DNA from: Bacteriovoracaceae bacterium
Lineage (GTDB): Bacteria; Bdellovibrionota; Bacteriovoracia; Bacteriovoracales; Bacteriovoracaceae
Assembly: GCA_947448205.1 (NCBI GenBank)
Contig: CANFNL010000005.1
Location: forward strand, 1 to 38,639
Direction: 5' to 3'
DNA length: 38,639 nucleotides
Shown here: positions 8,412 to 18,941 of the stretch, one piece after another
Layout of the letters: each line of letters begins with the position of its first letter
Position numbering within the stretch: position 1 is the stretch's first letter
Position numbers and translations under genes: made by a program
Notes under the pieces: model-generated
Seen by the model: the letters and a program-made list of their open reading frames with translations, nothing else
What the model was told of the DNA's origin: nothing
Databases searched by the model: none

Positions 8412-10099
8412 AGCGTTTTTAAAAATTCAATCAAACTTTTTTTATCTTCAGCACTCAAGAGCTCTTCGCCGTTTTCGCCAATTATGCCATTAGTATGACC
8501 ACTATTAGTTAGACCGCCCTTGCCTACTCTATAAGTTGCTTCACTGTCGGCAAGCCACGCCTTTGGGATTTTATTGCCAACAGGATAGCCTACGCACTCT
8601 TGATCAAAATCGACTGCTTTATTGATTGCAGGGCCTGCTATATAGCTTTTAGGTCTCATTTTCGGGTCACTTAAGAGAGCACAGAGATTTGGTATAGAGT
8701 TATTATGCAAATAGGGATAACGAGACCATATACCGACTAAGGGAGGTGGGACATAGCCAACTTGTGCGACAACTGTTGTCTTCATCCATTTTGATATGGA
8801 AAGATTATTAAGAGCATCGGCAAAGGCTTTAATACCCTCATTTCTTTGCGGGTCAGTTTCCACATCTTTTACAGAGGTTTTCTCGTGATAGATAATATTG
8901 GTTGTCGCTAAAATTTCAACAGCATTCAAACTAGAAGCATTAGGTAAGCTCCAAGCCTTTTGGTACTCTCCATGACACTTAAGGCAGCTATGATTAAATA
9001 ACTGCTCGCCTTTTTTAGCTTTTGCAAGATCTATACTTGTTGCAGGAAAAAAATCAGTATAGCGGGGAGCTTCTGTGGCAAAAGCTGCAACGGTGAGTTC
9101 ATCAATAGTTTTACGATTATTCTTCATCCATATTTCTAATTCTTTTAAGTCCGCTCCTCTGCCGATTTCATTCCACAAAATATTGGTAAGAATTGGATTT
9201 CCAGAAGTGATAGAGCCGTCAGCTAACCAACGAGTTTTGTATTTTAAATTCCACCACGGCATTGGTTTGGAATCAGCAACAAAATTTTCTAAATCATTAG
9301 GGCGTGGATATTTTTCATATATTTTTGACTTACTGGCATATTCATCTTCATTTCTTCGAGCAAGAGACAAAGCCACTTGCGGCAGCGACGTATCAAGACC
9401 TAAAACTTGTGGAGTAACCGCTTCCACTGAGACAAGATTTTTTTTAGTGCGATCAAACATTGCCACTTCACCTGCATTGGCTCCAGTGCTTAACTTGAAA
9501 ATCCTATTGGGAATATAGGGCACTACTCCACGGGCCATATGAAAAAATTTATTGGCACGAGGGCGTTTATTAGTAAGACCTAAAACGGTTGTTCCAAAGA
9601 GATTAGCTGAATGACAAGCAAAACAACTAAAAGTTAAGCCCTTACTTCCATCGGCCGTTGTTACTAAGCCAGCTCCAACATAAAATTGATCTTTTTTTCC
9701 ATTGGGATAAGGTATTTTATAAATACCCGTGGCCGAATCTGGATTAAATTGATTAAGGCCTAACCATTGGTAGAGCTCAGCTTCACTACTAAATCCAGCA
9801 TAATTTTTTCCAAACTGTAAAATCATTTCTTTGATCGGATTACTGCTGTCGGCTTTAAAAAAATTAAGCAATGGTTGGTAGGGAATCAGTAGTCCAGTTA
9901 CAGCTACTGGATAAATATTTGCGTGTTTGTAGCCAGCTATTTTCATCTGATCTAAGGTTGTCGCATCGAGATTAAAAATATTAGCTCTATTAGTACCTAA
10001 AGGTATGACTGCTTGATCCGACCAATCCGCAGAATAAGGGGTGTAGTCAGCATGAACGTTTATCACTAAAAGGGAAATAACTAATTTTAACAAATACAT
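8408..10099 (-). CDS. Exported c-type cytochrome with two CXXCH haem motifs
   Basis: 'SCFACHSANLFG' and 'SCLKCHGEYQ'; N-terminal signal sequence. Confidence 0.82.
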   Translation of the reverse strand: MYLLKLVISLLVINVHADYTPYSADWSDQAVIPLGTNRANIFNLDATTLDQMKIAGYKHANIYPVAVTGLLIPYQPLLNFFKADSSNPIKEMILQFGKNYAGFSSEAELYQWLGLNQFNPDSATGIYKIPYPNGKKDQFYVGAGLVTTADGSKGLTFSCFACHSANLFGTTVLGLTNKRPRANKFFHMARGVVPYIPNRIFKLSTGANAGEVAMFDRTKKNLVSVEAVTPQVLGLDTSLPQVALSLARRNEDEYASKSKIYEKYPRPNDLENFVADSKPMPWWNLKYKTRWLADGSITSGNPILTNILWNEIGRGADLKELEIWMKNNRKTIDELTVAAFATEAPRYTDFFPATSIDLAKAKKGEQLFNHSCLKCHGEYQKAWSLPNASSLNAVEILATTNIIYHEKTSVKDVETDPQRNEGIKAFADALNNLSISKWMKTTVVAQVGYVPPPLVGIWSRYPYLHNNSIPNLCALLSDPKMRPKSYIAGPAINKAVDFDQECVGYPVGNKIPKAWLADSEATYRVGKGGLTNSGHTNGIIGENGEELLSAEDKKSLIEFLKTL

Positions 10100-10127
10100 T
10101 CATACTCCCAGTTGCTAGCGAGAAAAG

Positions 10128-11564
10128 CTAGAGATGAATTCTTTTTTCTAAAATTTCAATGGGTGTTAAAGGAATAATAAATTTTAATTCCGGCCCATGA
10201 GCTTGATGAGTAAGGACAGATCTCATCCCCATAAAAAGCTGCTTGCCTTTTATTTTCAATTCTCCCTTAACGTGCTCACTCCAAATATTATAATCTTCAA
10301 CAGTCACAAATTTTTTTCCGGCAACTATGGCGATATTAATTTCACCCTCTAGATATTCACGAATTTTAGGAGTGGTCTCCCACGATTTAGCTTCAAGGTA
10401 GTCTGCTGAAGTAGAGACTTCGGTAGTAAAAAGCACATCGAGATGAGAGGCAAAATCTTGAAAGAAATTTATTTGATCTTTAAAAATAGTCACACAAGCA
10501 ATCTTCCACTCATGATCCATTTTATGAAATTGATGAGTTGAAGGAATTGTTTTTTCCACTTCAGTTAAAATGGTTTCAATTGGAAGGGCTTTTATATGCT
10601 GGCCATTAATGAAATCTAATTTCTTAACATCATAAATGGCGGCAGCTTTTGTGAAACGATCGAGATTAAAGAGTGTTCCCAACTCGAGTGGATTGAAAAC
10701 ATCTAATTCGTTGGGATGTGACCAACCTAAAAGGCAGAGATAATTAAGCAGAGCATTGGGTAGATAATTCATCTCTTTGTATAAAGTAACGGAAGTAGCA
10801 CCATGGCGTTTAGATAGCTTTTGGCGGTCTTCCCCGATAAGAAGTGAGACATGAGCAAATTCTGGTGGAGTTTCTGAGAAAGCTTCATAAAGCATTAATT
10901 GTCTCAGTGTATTTGGTAAATGCTCTTCAGCTCGAATAACGTGAGTAATCTTCATCGAAGCATCGTCAACCACGACGGCATAATTATAAACGGGAATTCC
11001 GTTAGCTCGCATAATAACAAAGTCTCCCACCATTCCTTCTGGAAAGACCACTCGGCCCCGGACATAATCGTTGAACACATAAGCCTTTCTTTGAGCATGA
11101 AAGCGCACAACTGCTTCTTCACCTGAAGCTAATTTCGATGTGACTTCTTCAACAGTTAAATTTCTACATTTTCCATCGTAATGAGGGGCACGTTTTTCTT
11201 TTTCAGCTAATTCTTTTTTTGCTGTTAATTCCTCTTCGGAGCAAAAACAATGATAAGCATGTCCCTTATCAATTAATTTTTCTGCCCAAGTTTTATAAAT
11301 ATGAAGGCGTTCCGATTGTCTATAAGGTCCATACTCTCCACCGACATCGGGACCTTCATCGTGGGTAATTCCCAACCACTTCAAATCTTCAATTTGCGAT
11401 TCTTCATATTTTCTCTCGCTTCTTTCAGTATCTGTATCTTCAATGCGTAGAATATATTTTCCGCCCATTGCTTTTGCAAAAAGTTGATTATACATGGCCG
11501 TTCTTGCTCCACCAATGTGAAGGTAACCAGTCGGAGAAGGGGCAAAACGAACGCGAACTGTCAT
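10128..11564 (-). CDS. gltX: Glutamyl-tRNA synthetase
   Basis: 'VRVRFAPSPTGYLHIGGARTA' HIGH-type motif and 'KLSKRHGA' KMSKS-type motif; start probably the internal Met (track start 11576). Confidence 0.95.
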   Translation of the reverse strand: MTVRVRFAPSPTGYLHIGGARTAMYNQLFAKAMGGKYILRIEDTDTERSERKYEESQIEDLKWLGITHDEGPDVGGEYGPYRQSERLHIYKTWAEKLIDKGHAYHCFCSEEELTAKKELAEKEKRAPHYDGKCRNLTVEEVTSKLASGEEAVVRFHAQRKAYVFNDYVRGRVVFPEGMVGDFVIMRANGIPVYNYAVVVDDASMKITHVIRAEEHLPNTLRQLMLYEAFSETPPEFAHVSLLIGEDRQKLSKRHGATSVTLYKEMNYLPNALLNYLCLLGWSHPNELDVFNPLELGTLFNLDRFTKAAAIYDVKKLDFINGQHIKALPIETILTEVEKTIPSTHQFHKMDHEWKIACVTIFKDQINFFQDFASHLDVLFTTEVSTSADYLEAKSWETTPKIREYLEGEINIAIVAGKKFVTVEDYNIWSEHVKGELKIKGKQLFMGMRSVLTHQAHGPELKFIIPLTPIEILEKRIHL

Positions 11565-11619
11565 GAGAGACTCCATTGAAATTTAAAGTGCTAACTTACC
11601 ACAAATTTATCTGTTTTGA

Positions 11620-13062
11620 CTAGTAAACCAGAAGGCGCGGCTCGCTCATATCTTCCATAGCATAGCGCACTCCCTCCCGTCCTAAGCCTGAATCTTTCAC
11701 GCCACCATAAGGCATGGAGTCGACTCTAAAGCCAGGCACTCCGTTAATAATCAACGCTCCCACTTCCAGGTGCTCGTGGGCGTATTTCATCTGGGAGATT
11801 TGATTGGTGAATAATCCCGCTTGCAGACCATAGCGGGAGCGATTGATGACTCTAATGACTTCATCAAAATACTGAACTTTTTCTATAATCGCTACTGGCC
11901 CAAAAACTTCCTGAGATACAATTTTCATATCTTCTTGGGTGTTAGTTAAAAGTGTTGGAGCATAAATATTGTGTTCATGGCTTTGGATATGTCCTCCAAA
12001 AAGCACCTGAGCTCCAATGGATTTTGCCTCCTCTACCCATGAATGAATGCGATCCAGATGAGAGCGATCTATAATGGGTCCGATAACCGTTCCTGCTTCT
12101 AATGGCGAGCCTACTTTTAATTCATCTGTAGCTTTTTTGAATTTCTCTACAAACTCATCAAAGACGGAGTGATCCACGAAAATTCTTTGGACAGAGATAC
12201 AAACTTGACCAGCATAAAGATAACTTCCCATTGCAATAGATTTTGCAGCCTCATCAATATTGCTGCTACGATCGACAATTACCGCAGCGTTGCCTCCTAA
12301 TTCTAAAACAACTTTTTTCTTTCCGGCCTTGGATTTTAAATTCCATCCCACTTCAGCTGAGCCTGTAAAAGAGAGCATTTTTAAGCGTTCATCGGTAAGC
12401 ATAAGCTCTGCTTCTTCATTTTTACAAATCACGACATTGAGCACTCCGGCGGGAAGCCCAACTCTTTTACATAGTGACGCTAGGGCGAGTGCTGTGAGCG
12501 GAGTCTGCAGCGATGGTTTTAAAATCACCGAGCAGCCCGTCGCTAATGCCGGAGCCACTTTGTGTAGGGCCAAATTCAAAGGAAAATTAAATGGTGAAAT
12601 GGCCAATACTGGACCAATTGGAACACGTTTAGTGAAAGCCGTCTTTCCTATTCCCAATCCATAATCCATAGGAACAATCTCTCCCTTTAAGCGCATAGCT
12701 TCTTCAGAAGCTAATTGCAAAACAACTAGGGAGCGCTCTACTTCCGCCTTAGCGTAATCCAAAGGCTTTCCACCTTCAGAAACAATGAGGTTGATAAATT
12801 TTTCTTTTTCTTGCGACAGCCCATCTCTAATTTTTAATAGGTAATCCCTTCTTTCTGCGCTGGTGCAATTGGAATAACTTTGAAATCCTTGGATCGAATT
12901 AGAAATAGCAAACTGCACTTCACTAGCGTCTGCATAAGGAATTGTAGCAATAATATTTTGATCAAATTTATTTTTTACCGAAAGAATATTGACAGTAGAG
13001 TGTCCGATCCATTCGTTATTAATAAAACTTCTTGCCTGTAAAATATCGCGATTGAGCTCCAT
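11620..13062 (-). CDS. Aldehyde dehydrogenase family protein
   Basis: 'KVVLELGGNAAVIVD' catalytic Glu region and 'YAGQVCISVQRIFV' catalytic Cys region. Confidence 0.92.
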   Translation of the reverse strand: MELNRDILQARSFINNEWIGHSTVNILSVKNKFDQNIIATIPYADASEVQFAISNSIQGFQSYSNCTSAERRDYLLKIRDGLSQEKEKFINLIVSEGGKPLDYAKAEVERSLVVLQLASEEAMRLKGEIVPMDYGLGIGKTAFTKRVPIGPVLAISPFNFPLNLALHKVAPALATGCSVILKPSLQTPLTALALASLCKRVGLPAGVLNVVICKNEEAELMLTDERLKMLSFTGSAEVGWNLKSKAGKKKVVLELGGNAAVIVDRSSNIDEAAKSIAMGSYLYAGQVCISVQRIFVDHSVFDEFVEKFKKATDELKVGSPLEAGTVIGPIIDRSHLDRIHSWVEEAKSIGAQVLFGGHIQSHEHNIYAPTLLTNTQEDMKIVSQEVFGPVAIIEKVQYFDEVIRVINRSRYGLQAGLFTNQISQMKYAHEHLEVGALIINGVPGFRVDSMPYGGVKDSGLGREGVRYAMEDMSEPRLLVY

Positions 13063-13113
13063 GAATCTTCCTTTGATAAAGATGATGAAGCTTTATTCTA
13101 ACCAATATTCACA

Positions 13114-13368
13114 TCAAAAGCCAAAGGGAGAATCGATCGTTGTAGTTTGAGCTTTGGTTCGACGAGCAAGACCTCTGGCAAATTCGAGATGCTCCTTAAG
13201 AAATCGTGATTCTCCTAGATGAAAGAGCTCTATGCTATGAACGTGGCAAAGCTTTATAGGGGCTACGGAATTTTTAAAAACTTTATAGAGATTATTAGTC
13301 GTCAAAACCTTCTTAGGTCCATTCTTAAATAAATAATCATCGCCTTCGGCCCTACATACTTCGCACAT
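13114..13368 (-). CDS. Small protein with CxxC...CxxH putative metal-binding motif
   Basis: 84 aa, 'MCEVCRAEGDD...LCHVHSIELFHLGE'. Confidence 0.55.
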   Translation of the reverse strand: MCEVCRAEGDDYLFKNGPKKVLTTNNLYKVFKNSVAPIKLCHVHSIELFHLGESRFLKEHLEFARGLARRTKAQTTTIDSPFGF

Positions 13369-13462
13369 CTTTTCGTTTCCTAGAATAATAATCGCTTTTA
13401 TAGTGGTCTTGTCGGAGATATTTTCATTTATCTTAAGATGATTGATAGATGATTGATGATGA

Positions 13463-15472
13463 TTAATTAGCTGATTTTTGGTCTTTTGCAGGCTTAACTA
13501 AATTTTGCCCACTCTCAAGAACATCACCCCCATAAAGCCCGTTTTTCCACAAATAACTTGCATGTTGATAATAGCTTATGGCGGAGTCGCGGACGTTGGT
13601 ATCTTCTTTAGCCCCTTTAGAAAACTTCAACGTCTTGGGGTCATAAGTGTTGTAGCCAATGGATTTATTAAGCCCCAAAGTCACCAAAGTACCTTTGGCA
13701 AAATACCCTAAACTCGAGTAAGTTCCAAGGATCGCTCTTTCTTCCTCAGGCTTCATTTCTAAAATATTTTTTCCAAAAAATTTTGATTCGTAGGAAAAAT
13801 TTAGTATTGATAAAACAGTTGGATCAACATCAATCTGCGAGGCTAGACGATCGACAACCTGAGGCTTAACGATTCCTGGAGCATAGATAAAAAACGGAAT
13901 ATGGTATTGCTCCATAGGTATTTCCATCGTCCCTCTGCCACCTACTCCATGATCTGCAACAATAACAAAAATGGTATTATGAAACCAAGGCTTTTTCTCG
14001 GCATCTTTCAAAAATTTTCCAATAGAATAATCAGTGTACTTTACTGCACCTTCTCTAGATGTATGTGAAGGAATATCTATTCGTCCTTCAGGGTAAGTAA
14101 AAGGCCTATGGTTAGAAGTCGTCATGACAAAATTAAAAAACTTTTTTTGCAAGCGATAGGATTTGTCAGACTCTTTTAAAACCTTATTGAAAAGGGATTC
14201 ATCATCGACCCCCCAAATATTGGCCATTATGTATTCATCTCTTACAAAATTCGTTCGATCGACTATCTCATAACCATTGCCCGCAAAAAAAGCGTTCATA
14301 TTATCAAACATTCCATAACCACCATAGATGAATTTCGTTTGGTAATTTCTATCTCTAAAAACTTTACCAATCGAAAAAAGATTTTCATTATTATTTCTAC
14401 GAACTATCGATGCTCCCGGTGTTGGAGGAATTGATAAAGTCAAGGCTTCAAGGCCTCTCACGGTTCGAGTTCCAGTTGCATAAATATTAGAAAAAAATAA
14501 TGAATTATTAGCGAGCTCATCAAGATGAGGTGTAATATTAGGAGCACCACCAAATCGTTGCATAAAACTTGCGGCCAGAGACTCCACCCCCACCATTATT
14601 ACATTATAGCGCTTCTCAGTGCCCTCTCCTTTTATTTTGCGAATAAATGGCAAGCCCCCCGAGCGATCGACTGTTTCAGAATTAGGTGTCGTTAATTCTT
14701 TTTTCATCAAATTAACAACCTTACTTCTTTCCAGAGTTTTAAAGAATGAATCATAATCTAGTTCATTATTTCTGAAGGCATGAAACAATTGCCATAATCC
14801 ATTATATGAGAGCTGGTTGACCAATTGATTTTCAGAAACATTTCTAAAAGCTTTATCGAAAATTAAAAAAGAAGAAAAAGGAATAGCTAGGATAATTAGA
14901 GCCGACTTCACTCGATGTGAAAAACTCTCGCTGTGTTTTAAATAAGGGATTTTTTTAAGTAATTTAAAAAAGAGTCCATAAACAAGAAGTGATGTTAAAA
15001 AAACAGAGATGTAAACCAAATGCATTGGGTAACTTTCTTGAATATTGCCCAAAACTTCTTTGGTGTACACTAGGTAATCCACCGCTATAAAATTAAAGCG
15101 CGCAGAAAATTCATTCCAAAAAAACCACTCTGAGTGGGCTTGAAACGAAAAAATCAAAATGACAATGAAAGCAAAAAGATGATTGAGGGCATTTTGAATT
15201 TTTGACTTGTAGAGTTTTTCTGGCACCAATACTAAGTAAACGACACAGGGAATAAGAAAATAACTAAAGTTGAGAGTATCGTTGTAGATTCCAGCAATAA
15301 GTATTTTAGGAATATCAACTAAGGGACTTGAAAGTCCTGAGAATTCTTTGATGGTCAAGATAACACGAATGATAAAATTCTCCACTAAGCAATAAAAATA
15401 AAAGACGAGAACGAAAGCCATCCTATTTGTTTCAAATAAATTTTGAATTTTTTGTTGAATAGAATTTTTCAT
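13463..15472 (-). CDS. LTA synthase-family sulfatase/phosphoglycerol transferase-like membrane protein
   Basis: N-terminal transmembrane segments; 'NVIMVGVESLAASFMQRFGG...NITPHLDELA', 'ATGTRTVRGLEALTLSIPPTPG', 'IFVIVADHG'. Confidence 0.88.
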   Translation of the reverse strand: MKNSIQQKIQNLFETNRMAFVLVFYFYCLVENFIIRVILTIKEFSGLSSPLVDIPKILIAGIYNDTLNFSYFLIPCVVYLVLVPEKLYKSKIQNALNHLFAFIVILIFSFQAHSEWFFWNEFSARFNFIAVDYLVYTKEVLGNIQESYPMHLVYISVFLTSLLVYGLFFKLLKKIPYLKHSESFSHRVKSALIILAIPFSSFLIFDKAFRNVSENQLVNQLSYNGLWQLFHAFRNNELDYDSFFKTLERSKVVNLMKKELTTPNSETVDRSGGLPFIRKIKGEGTEKRYNVIMVGVESLAASFMQRFGGAPNITPHLDELANNSLFFSNIYATGTRTVRGLEALTLSIPPTPGASIVRRNNNENLFSIGKVFRDRNYQTKFIYGGYGMFDNMNAFFAGNGYEIVDRTNFVRDEYIMANIWGVDDESLFNKVLKESDKSYRLQKKFFNFVMTTSNHRPFTYPEGRIDIPSHTSREGAVKYTDYSIGKFLKDAEKKPWFHNTIFVIVADHGVGGRGTMEIPMEQYHIPFFIYAPGIVKPQVVDRLASQIDVDPTVLSILNFSYESKFFGKNILEMKPEEERAILGTYSSLGYFAKGTLVTLGLNKSIGYNTYDPKTLKFSKGAKEDTNVRDSAISYYQHASYLWKNGLYGGDVLESGQNLVKPAKDQKSAN

Positions 15473-15530
15473 TGGTGAATCCTAGACATTATGTCGTATA
15501 ATTTGCGTATAATTTCGATGTTAGTTAAAA

Positions 15531-16280
15531 TTGCAAGCGATTTGCATAAAAGTATATCACGGAGTAACTGCTTTGGGCAAAAAAACTTTATGGATAAGCC
15601 TCTTGGCCCTTGCCATCGTTTTGCTTTTTTTTGAATCGACAAATACTGATATCTTTCTGCAAGAATGGTTATTTTCGCCAGCAGATAAAACTTGGTTTCT
15701 TAAAGATCCCCACAAAATTTATCGCGCCATTTTCTACACTGGTATCAAAATTCCCATCTATTTTATCGGCTTATTTTGTTTGTATGGTTCAGTTGTTTCC
15801 ATTGCAAAAAATAAATGGAACGAACACCGCAAAGGATTTTTAATTGTTATTTTAACTTTGATTATTTTACCAACAACAATCGCCCTCATTGGTAAGAGGT
15901 ATACCAACGTTCAGTGTCCAGAAGATGTTACGCATTTTGGTGGAAGCATCCCTTACGTAAAACTTTTTGACTCCTATCCCAAAAATCCTAATTCCCCCGA
16001 TGGAAAATGGTTTCCTGGGCATTGCTTTCCAGCAGGACACGCCTCAGGTGGCTTTGGCCTAATCTCGTTAGTCTTTTTATTCAAAAAAAGAAAACAAAAA
16101 ATTCTAGCTTTTCTCATAGGACTTTCCATGGGCACAATTATGGGAGGCTACCAAATGTTGCGAGGAGCTCACTTCATTAGTCATAATATTGTAACAATGC
16201 TTTTGGCCATTATATTAATTTCAACTTTAAATCTGCTGATCAAGGACTATTCAAATGAAAGCTCTCAAAATCAAAAATAA
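15531..16280 (+). CDS. PAP2-family membrane phosphatase
   Basis: 'WFPGHCFPAGHASGGFGL' and 'GGYQMLRGAHFISHNIVTM' PAP2 motifs; predicted TTG start. Confidence 0.78.
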   Translation: MQAICIKVYHGVTALGKKTLWISLLALAIVLLFFESTNTDIFLQEWLFSPADKTWFLKDPHKIYRAIFYTGIKIPIYFIGLFCLYGSVVSIAKNKWNEHRKGFLIVILTLIILPTTIALIGKRYTNVQCPEDVTHFGGSIPYVKLFDSYPKNPNSPDGKWFPGHCFPAGHASGGFGLISLVFLFKKRKQKILAFLIGLSMGTIMGGYQMLRGAHFISHNIVTMLLAIILISTLNLLIKDYSNESSQNQK

Positions 16281-18246
16281 ATTAGCTAGCACTCCGGTAT
16301 CCTTACCTAAATATTCTGTCAAAGTAAAAGACGGGGCCGGCAATGATGTTGTGCTTGGTGACCCAAGGGCTTCAAGAGCTTTACTTGCTCTTATGAATCA
16401 ACATGCAACCATAGGTGGAGCTGCTTGCCATTGGGGAGGGCCATCGGCTTTTGCTGAAATGATTTCAGCACTACATGCTCTAATGTTTAAAGATAAAACA
16501 AAAAATTGGTATGAATCTTATAATTTTGTCAACGATGCTGGGCATGCAGAAAATGGCATTTACGCCCTCAGAGCAAATTATGGTTTTGATAATTTATCAT
16601 TTAAAGATTTGCGTGCATTCCGCTCAATTGAAAGTAAACTCACCGGTCATGGTGAAGCCCATTTAAATCCTGAAGGTGTTTTTATTTCTAATGGTCCTCT
16701 CGGTTCAGGTGTCCCTCAAGCTCAAGGGCTAGCGATGGCCGATAAAATTTTAGAAAATAAAAGAGCAACGCTTTGTGTGCTCTCCGATGGAGGAGCCATG
16801 GAAGGAGAAGCCAAGGAATCTTTTGCGGCTATCCCTGGACTTGCTGCTAAAAATAAATGTAATCCTTTTGTGCTACTTATTTCTGACAACAATACAAAAC
16901 TAGGTGGAAGGATTGATGAGGATTCTTTCTCCATGCAACCAACTTTTGATTCTCTTAGTGCTTTAGGTTGGAAAGTAGAAAAAGTCTCCGATGGACATGA
17001 TTTGCAAAAAGTTTATACCGCTATTGAGAAGGCAGTAGCAATGGCCTGTGAAAATCCATTGCAGCCAGTGGCCCTTATCTTTAAAACACTAAAAGGCTAT
17101 GGCGTGAAATCGACAATGGAAAGCGCTAGTGGTGGACATGGTTATCCCCTTTCAGCCTACGATGAGAAATTAGTAGCTTTTATAAAAGAAATTTACAACG
17201 GTGAGGCTCCGGCAGAATTTATAAATTGGGCCGAAGAAATTTTAAAATCAAAGCCTGAAGCTAAAATCTCCAATCCCACTCAAGTAAAAACAGAAAAAGT
17301 TCAAGACGGTTTTGCCCGCGCACTTATTAGAGCAGCAAAAGCTGGCTTACCGATTTTTTCACTATCAAGTGATCTACAAAGTTCAACGGGAATGAAAGCT
17401 TTTCACAAGGAATTTCCAAATCAATATATAGATTTGGGGATTGCTGAATCAAATATGGTTTCCAGCGCTATTGGCCTTTCAAAACAAGGTCTCATTCCGG
17501 TAGTAGACACATTCGCGCAATTTGGAATCACTAAAGGAAATCTGCCTTTTATTATGGCAGGCCTTTCCGAAGGACCAGTGATTGCTCTTTTTTCTCACAC
17601 AGGTTTTCAAGATGCTGCCGATGGAGCCAGTCATCAAGCGACAACTTATTTTGCGGCCCTTTCAAGTATTCCTCATTTGAATGTAATTAATTGTTCTTGC
17701 TCAAGTGAAGCTGAAGCACTGATGTTTGAAGCCCTAACAAAATTTGCTCGCGATCGCGAGGCAGGCCTTACTCCCAACACCACAGTCTTTTTTCTTGGAA
17801 GAGAAAATCATCCGGTCAGTTATGTGGAAGCAATGAAATATGAATGGAACAAAGCCAATGTCTTAACTGAGGGAAGAGATGTCACAATAGTTGCAGCTGG
17901 CCCGATGTTAGGCAAAGCTTTGGCAGCAGAAAAACTATTAAGCGAAAAAAATATTAAGGCTACTGTTATTAATCATTCCTTTATTAATCATATCGATTGC
18001 CAAACATTGAGTGCAGCTTTGATTAAAACTAAAGGTAAACTCATCACTATTGAAGACCATCAAATCATTGGAGGAATGGGCTCCATGATTATTCATGCTC
18101 TTCATAATAGTGGAGTTGATTTTAAATCAAAATCGCTGGGAATTCAGGGTGAATTTGGTCAATCAGCTTACATGGCAGACCAACTCTACGCGCGATTTGA
18201 TTTATCTGCTGAAGGAATTGTTAAAGCATTTGAAAGTTTTAATTAA
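16255..18246 (+). CDS. tkt: Transketolase
   Basis: 'GPLGSGVPQAQGLAMADKI', TPP motif 'LSDGGAMEGEAKESFAAIPG...LLISDNN', C-terminal transketolase domains; ATG at 16255 with AAGGA upstream. Confidence 0.9.
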   Translation: MKALKIKNKLASTPVSLPKYSVKVKDGAGNDVVLGDPRASRALLALMNQHATIGGAACHWGGPSAFAEMISALHALMFKDKTKNWYESYNFVNDAGHAENGIYALRANYGFDNLSFKDLRAFRSIESKLTGHGEAHLNPEGVFISNGPLGSGVPQAQGLAMADKILENKRATLCVLSDGGAMEGEAKESFAAIPGLAAKNKCNPFVLLISDNNTKLGGRIDEDSFSMQPTFDSLSALGWKVEKVSDGHDLQKVYTAIEKAVAMACENPLQPVALIFKTLKGYGVKSTMESASGGHGYPLSAYDEKLVAFIKEIYNGEAPAEFINWAEEILKSKPEAKISNPTQVKTEKVQDGFARALIRAAKAGLPIFSLSSDLQSSTGMKAFHKEFPNQYIDLGIAESNMVSSAIGLSKQGLIPVVDTFAQFGITKGNLPFIMAGLSEGPVIALFSHTGFQDAADGASHQATTYFAALSSIPHLNVINCSCSSEAEALMFEALTKFARDREAGLTPNTTVFFLGRENHPVSYVEAMKYEWNKANVLTEGRDVTIVAAGPMLGKALAAEKLLSEKNIKATVINHSFINHIDCQTLSAALIKTKGKLITIEDHQIIGGMGSMIIHALHNSGVDFKSKSLGIQGEFGQSAYMADQLYARFDLSAEGIVKAFESFN

Positions 18247-18926
18247 ATTGCTTCAATCCATGTTTGCTTCATGGTTTTAAATCTTTTGGCATCACAGGCC
18301 GTATAGCGGCTGTGCTCTTTTTCTACACCAAAATACTCACTCCCTAATTGGGAAGACTGAGAGATAAAAGAGACAACTTCTGCACTTAGAGGTCCATAAT
18401 TTCCATTGCTATCTTTTTGGCTCTTTATCAACTCATAACGATCAAAATTATCTGCAATAAGAAATCGTAGAGTATATTTAACATTTCCATTTTTTATCGT
18501 ATTAGAAACCGAATCAGACACAATCAGAGAATCACAAACTTGTCGTAGGACGGCCGTTTGATCGGTAATTATTTCAGAAATATAATTATCTCGACTCAGT
18601 GAAGATACGTATTCTGGACCGTTGGTGTTGAGATTGGAAATTTTTGCCAAAAATAACTGATTAAACCAAACGTTATCATCACAATTTCTAAGCTCAGATC
18701 TAAAACGATATTGCTTATTATAGCTCCCACTTTCATAGCGTTCGCGTTTGATTTTAAGATTTGAACAAATTTGACGACCGATTTGCATTTCAGAAGTCGT
18801 AAAATTATGTTCCCCATTAGAAATTATTCCACCAATGCCTGGATCTAAATTCAGATTATTAAAATCCTGATTCATTTTACAACTAGATAAAAGTAAAAAC
18901 GTAATGAGACACATTGCTTTATTCAC
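18243..18926 (-). CDS. Hypothetical lipoprotein
   Basis: 'MNKAMCLITFLLLSSCKMNQ' lipobox. Confidence 0.6.
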   Translation of the reverse strand: MNKAMCLITFLLLSSCKMNQDFNNLNLDPGIGGIISNGEHNFTTSEMQIGRQICSNLKIKRERYESGSYNKQYRFRSELRNCDDNVWFNQLFLAKISNLNTNGPEYVSSLSRDNYISEIITDQTAVLRQVCDSLIVSDSVSNTIKNGNVKYTLRFLIADNFDRYELIKSQKDSNGNYGPLSAEVVSFISQSSQLGSEYFGVEKEHSRYTACDAKRFKTMKQTWIEAI

Positions 18927-18941
18927 ATTAACTCCAAAACA

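Noticed and set aside
9075-9518. 147-aa plus-strand ORF opposite the cytochrome gene
   Set aside because: Antisense shadow of a well-supported CDS.
12260-12664. 134-aa plus-strand ORF opposite the aldehyde dehydrogenase gene
   Set aside because: Shadow ORF antisense to a clearly conserved CDS; low-complexity Ser/Pro-rich translation with no domain.
13438-13467. GATGATTGAT tandem-like repeat near the end of the LTA-synthase-like gene
   Set aside because: Short, imperfect and low-complexity; no CRISPR or VNTR structure.
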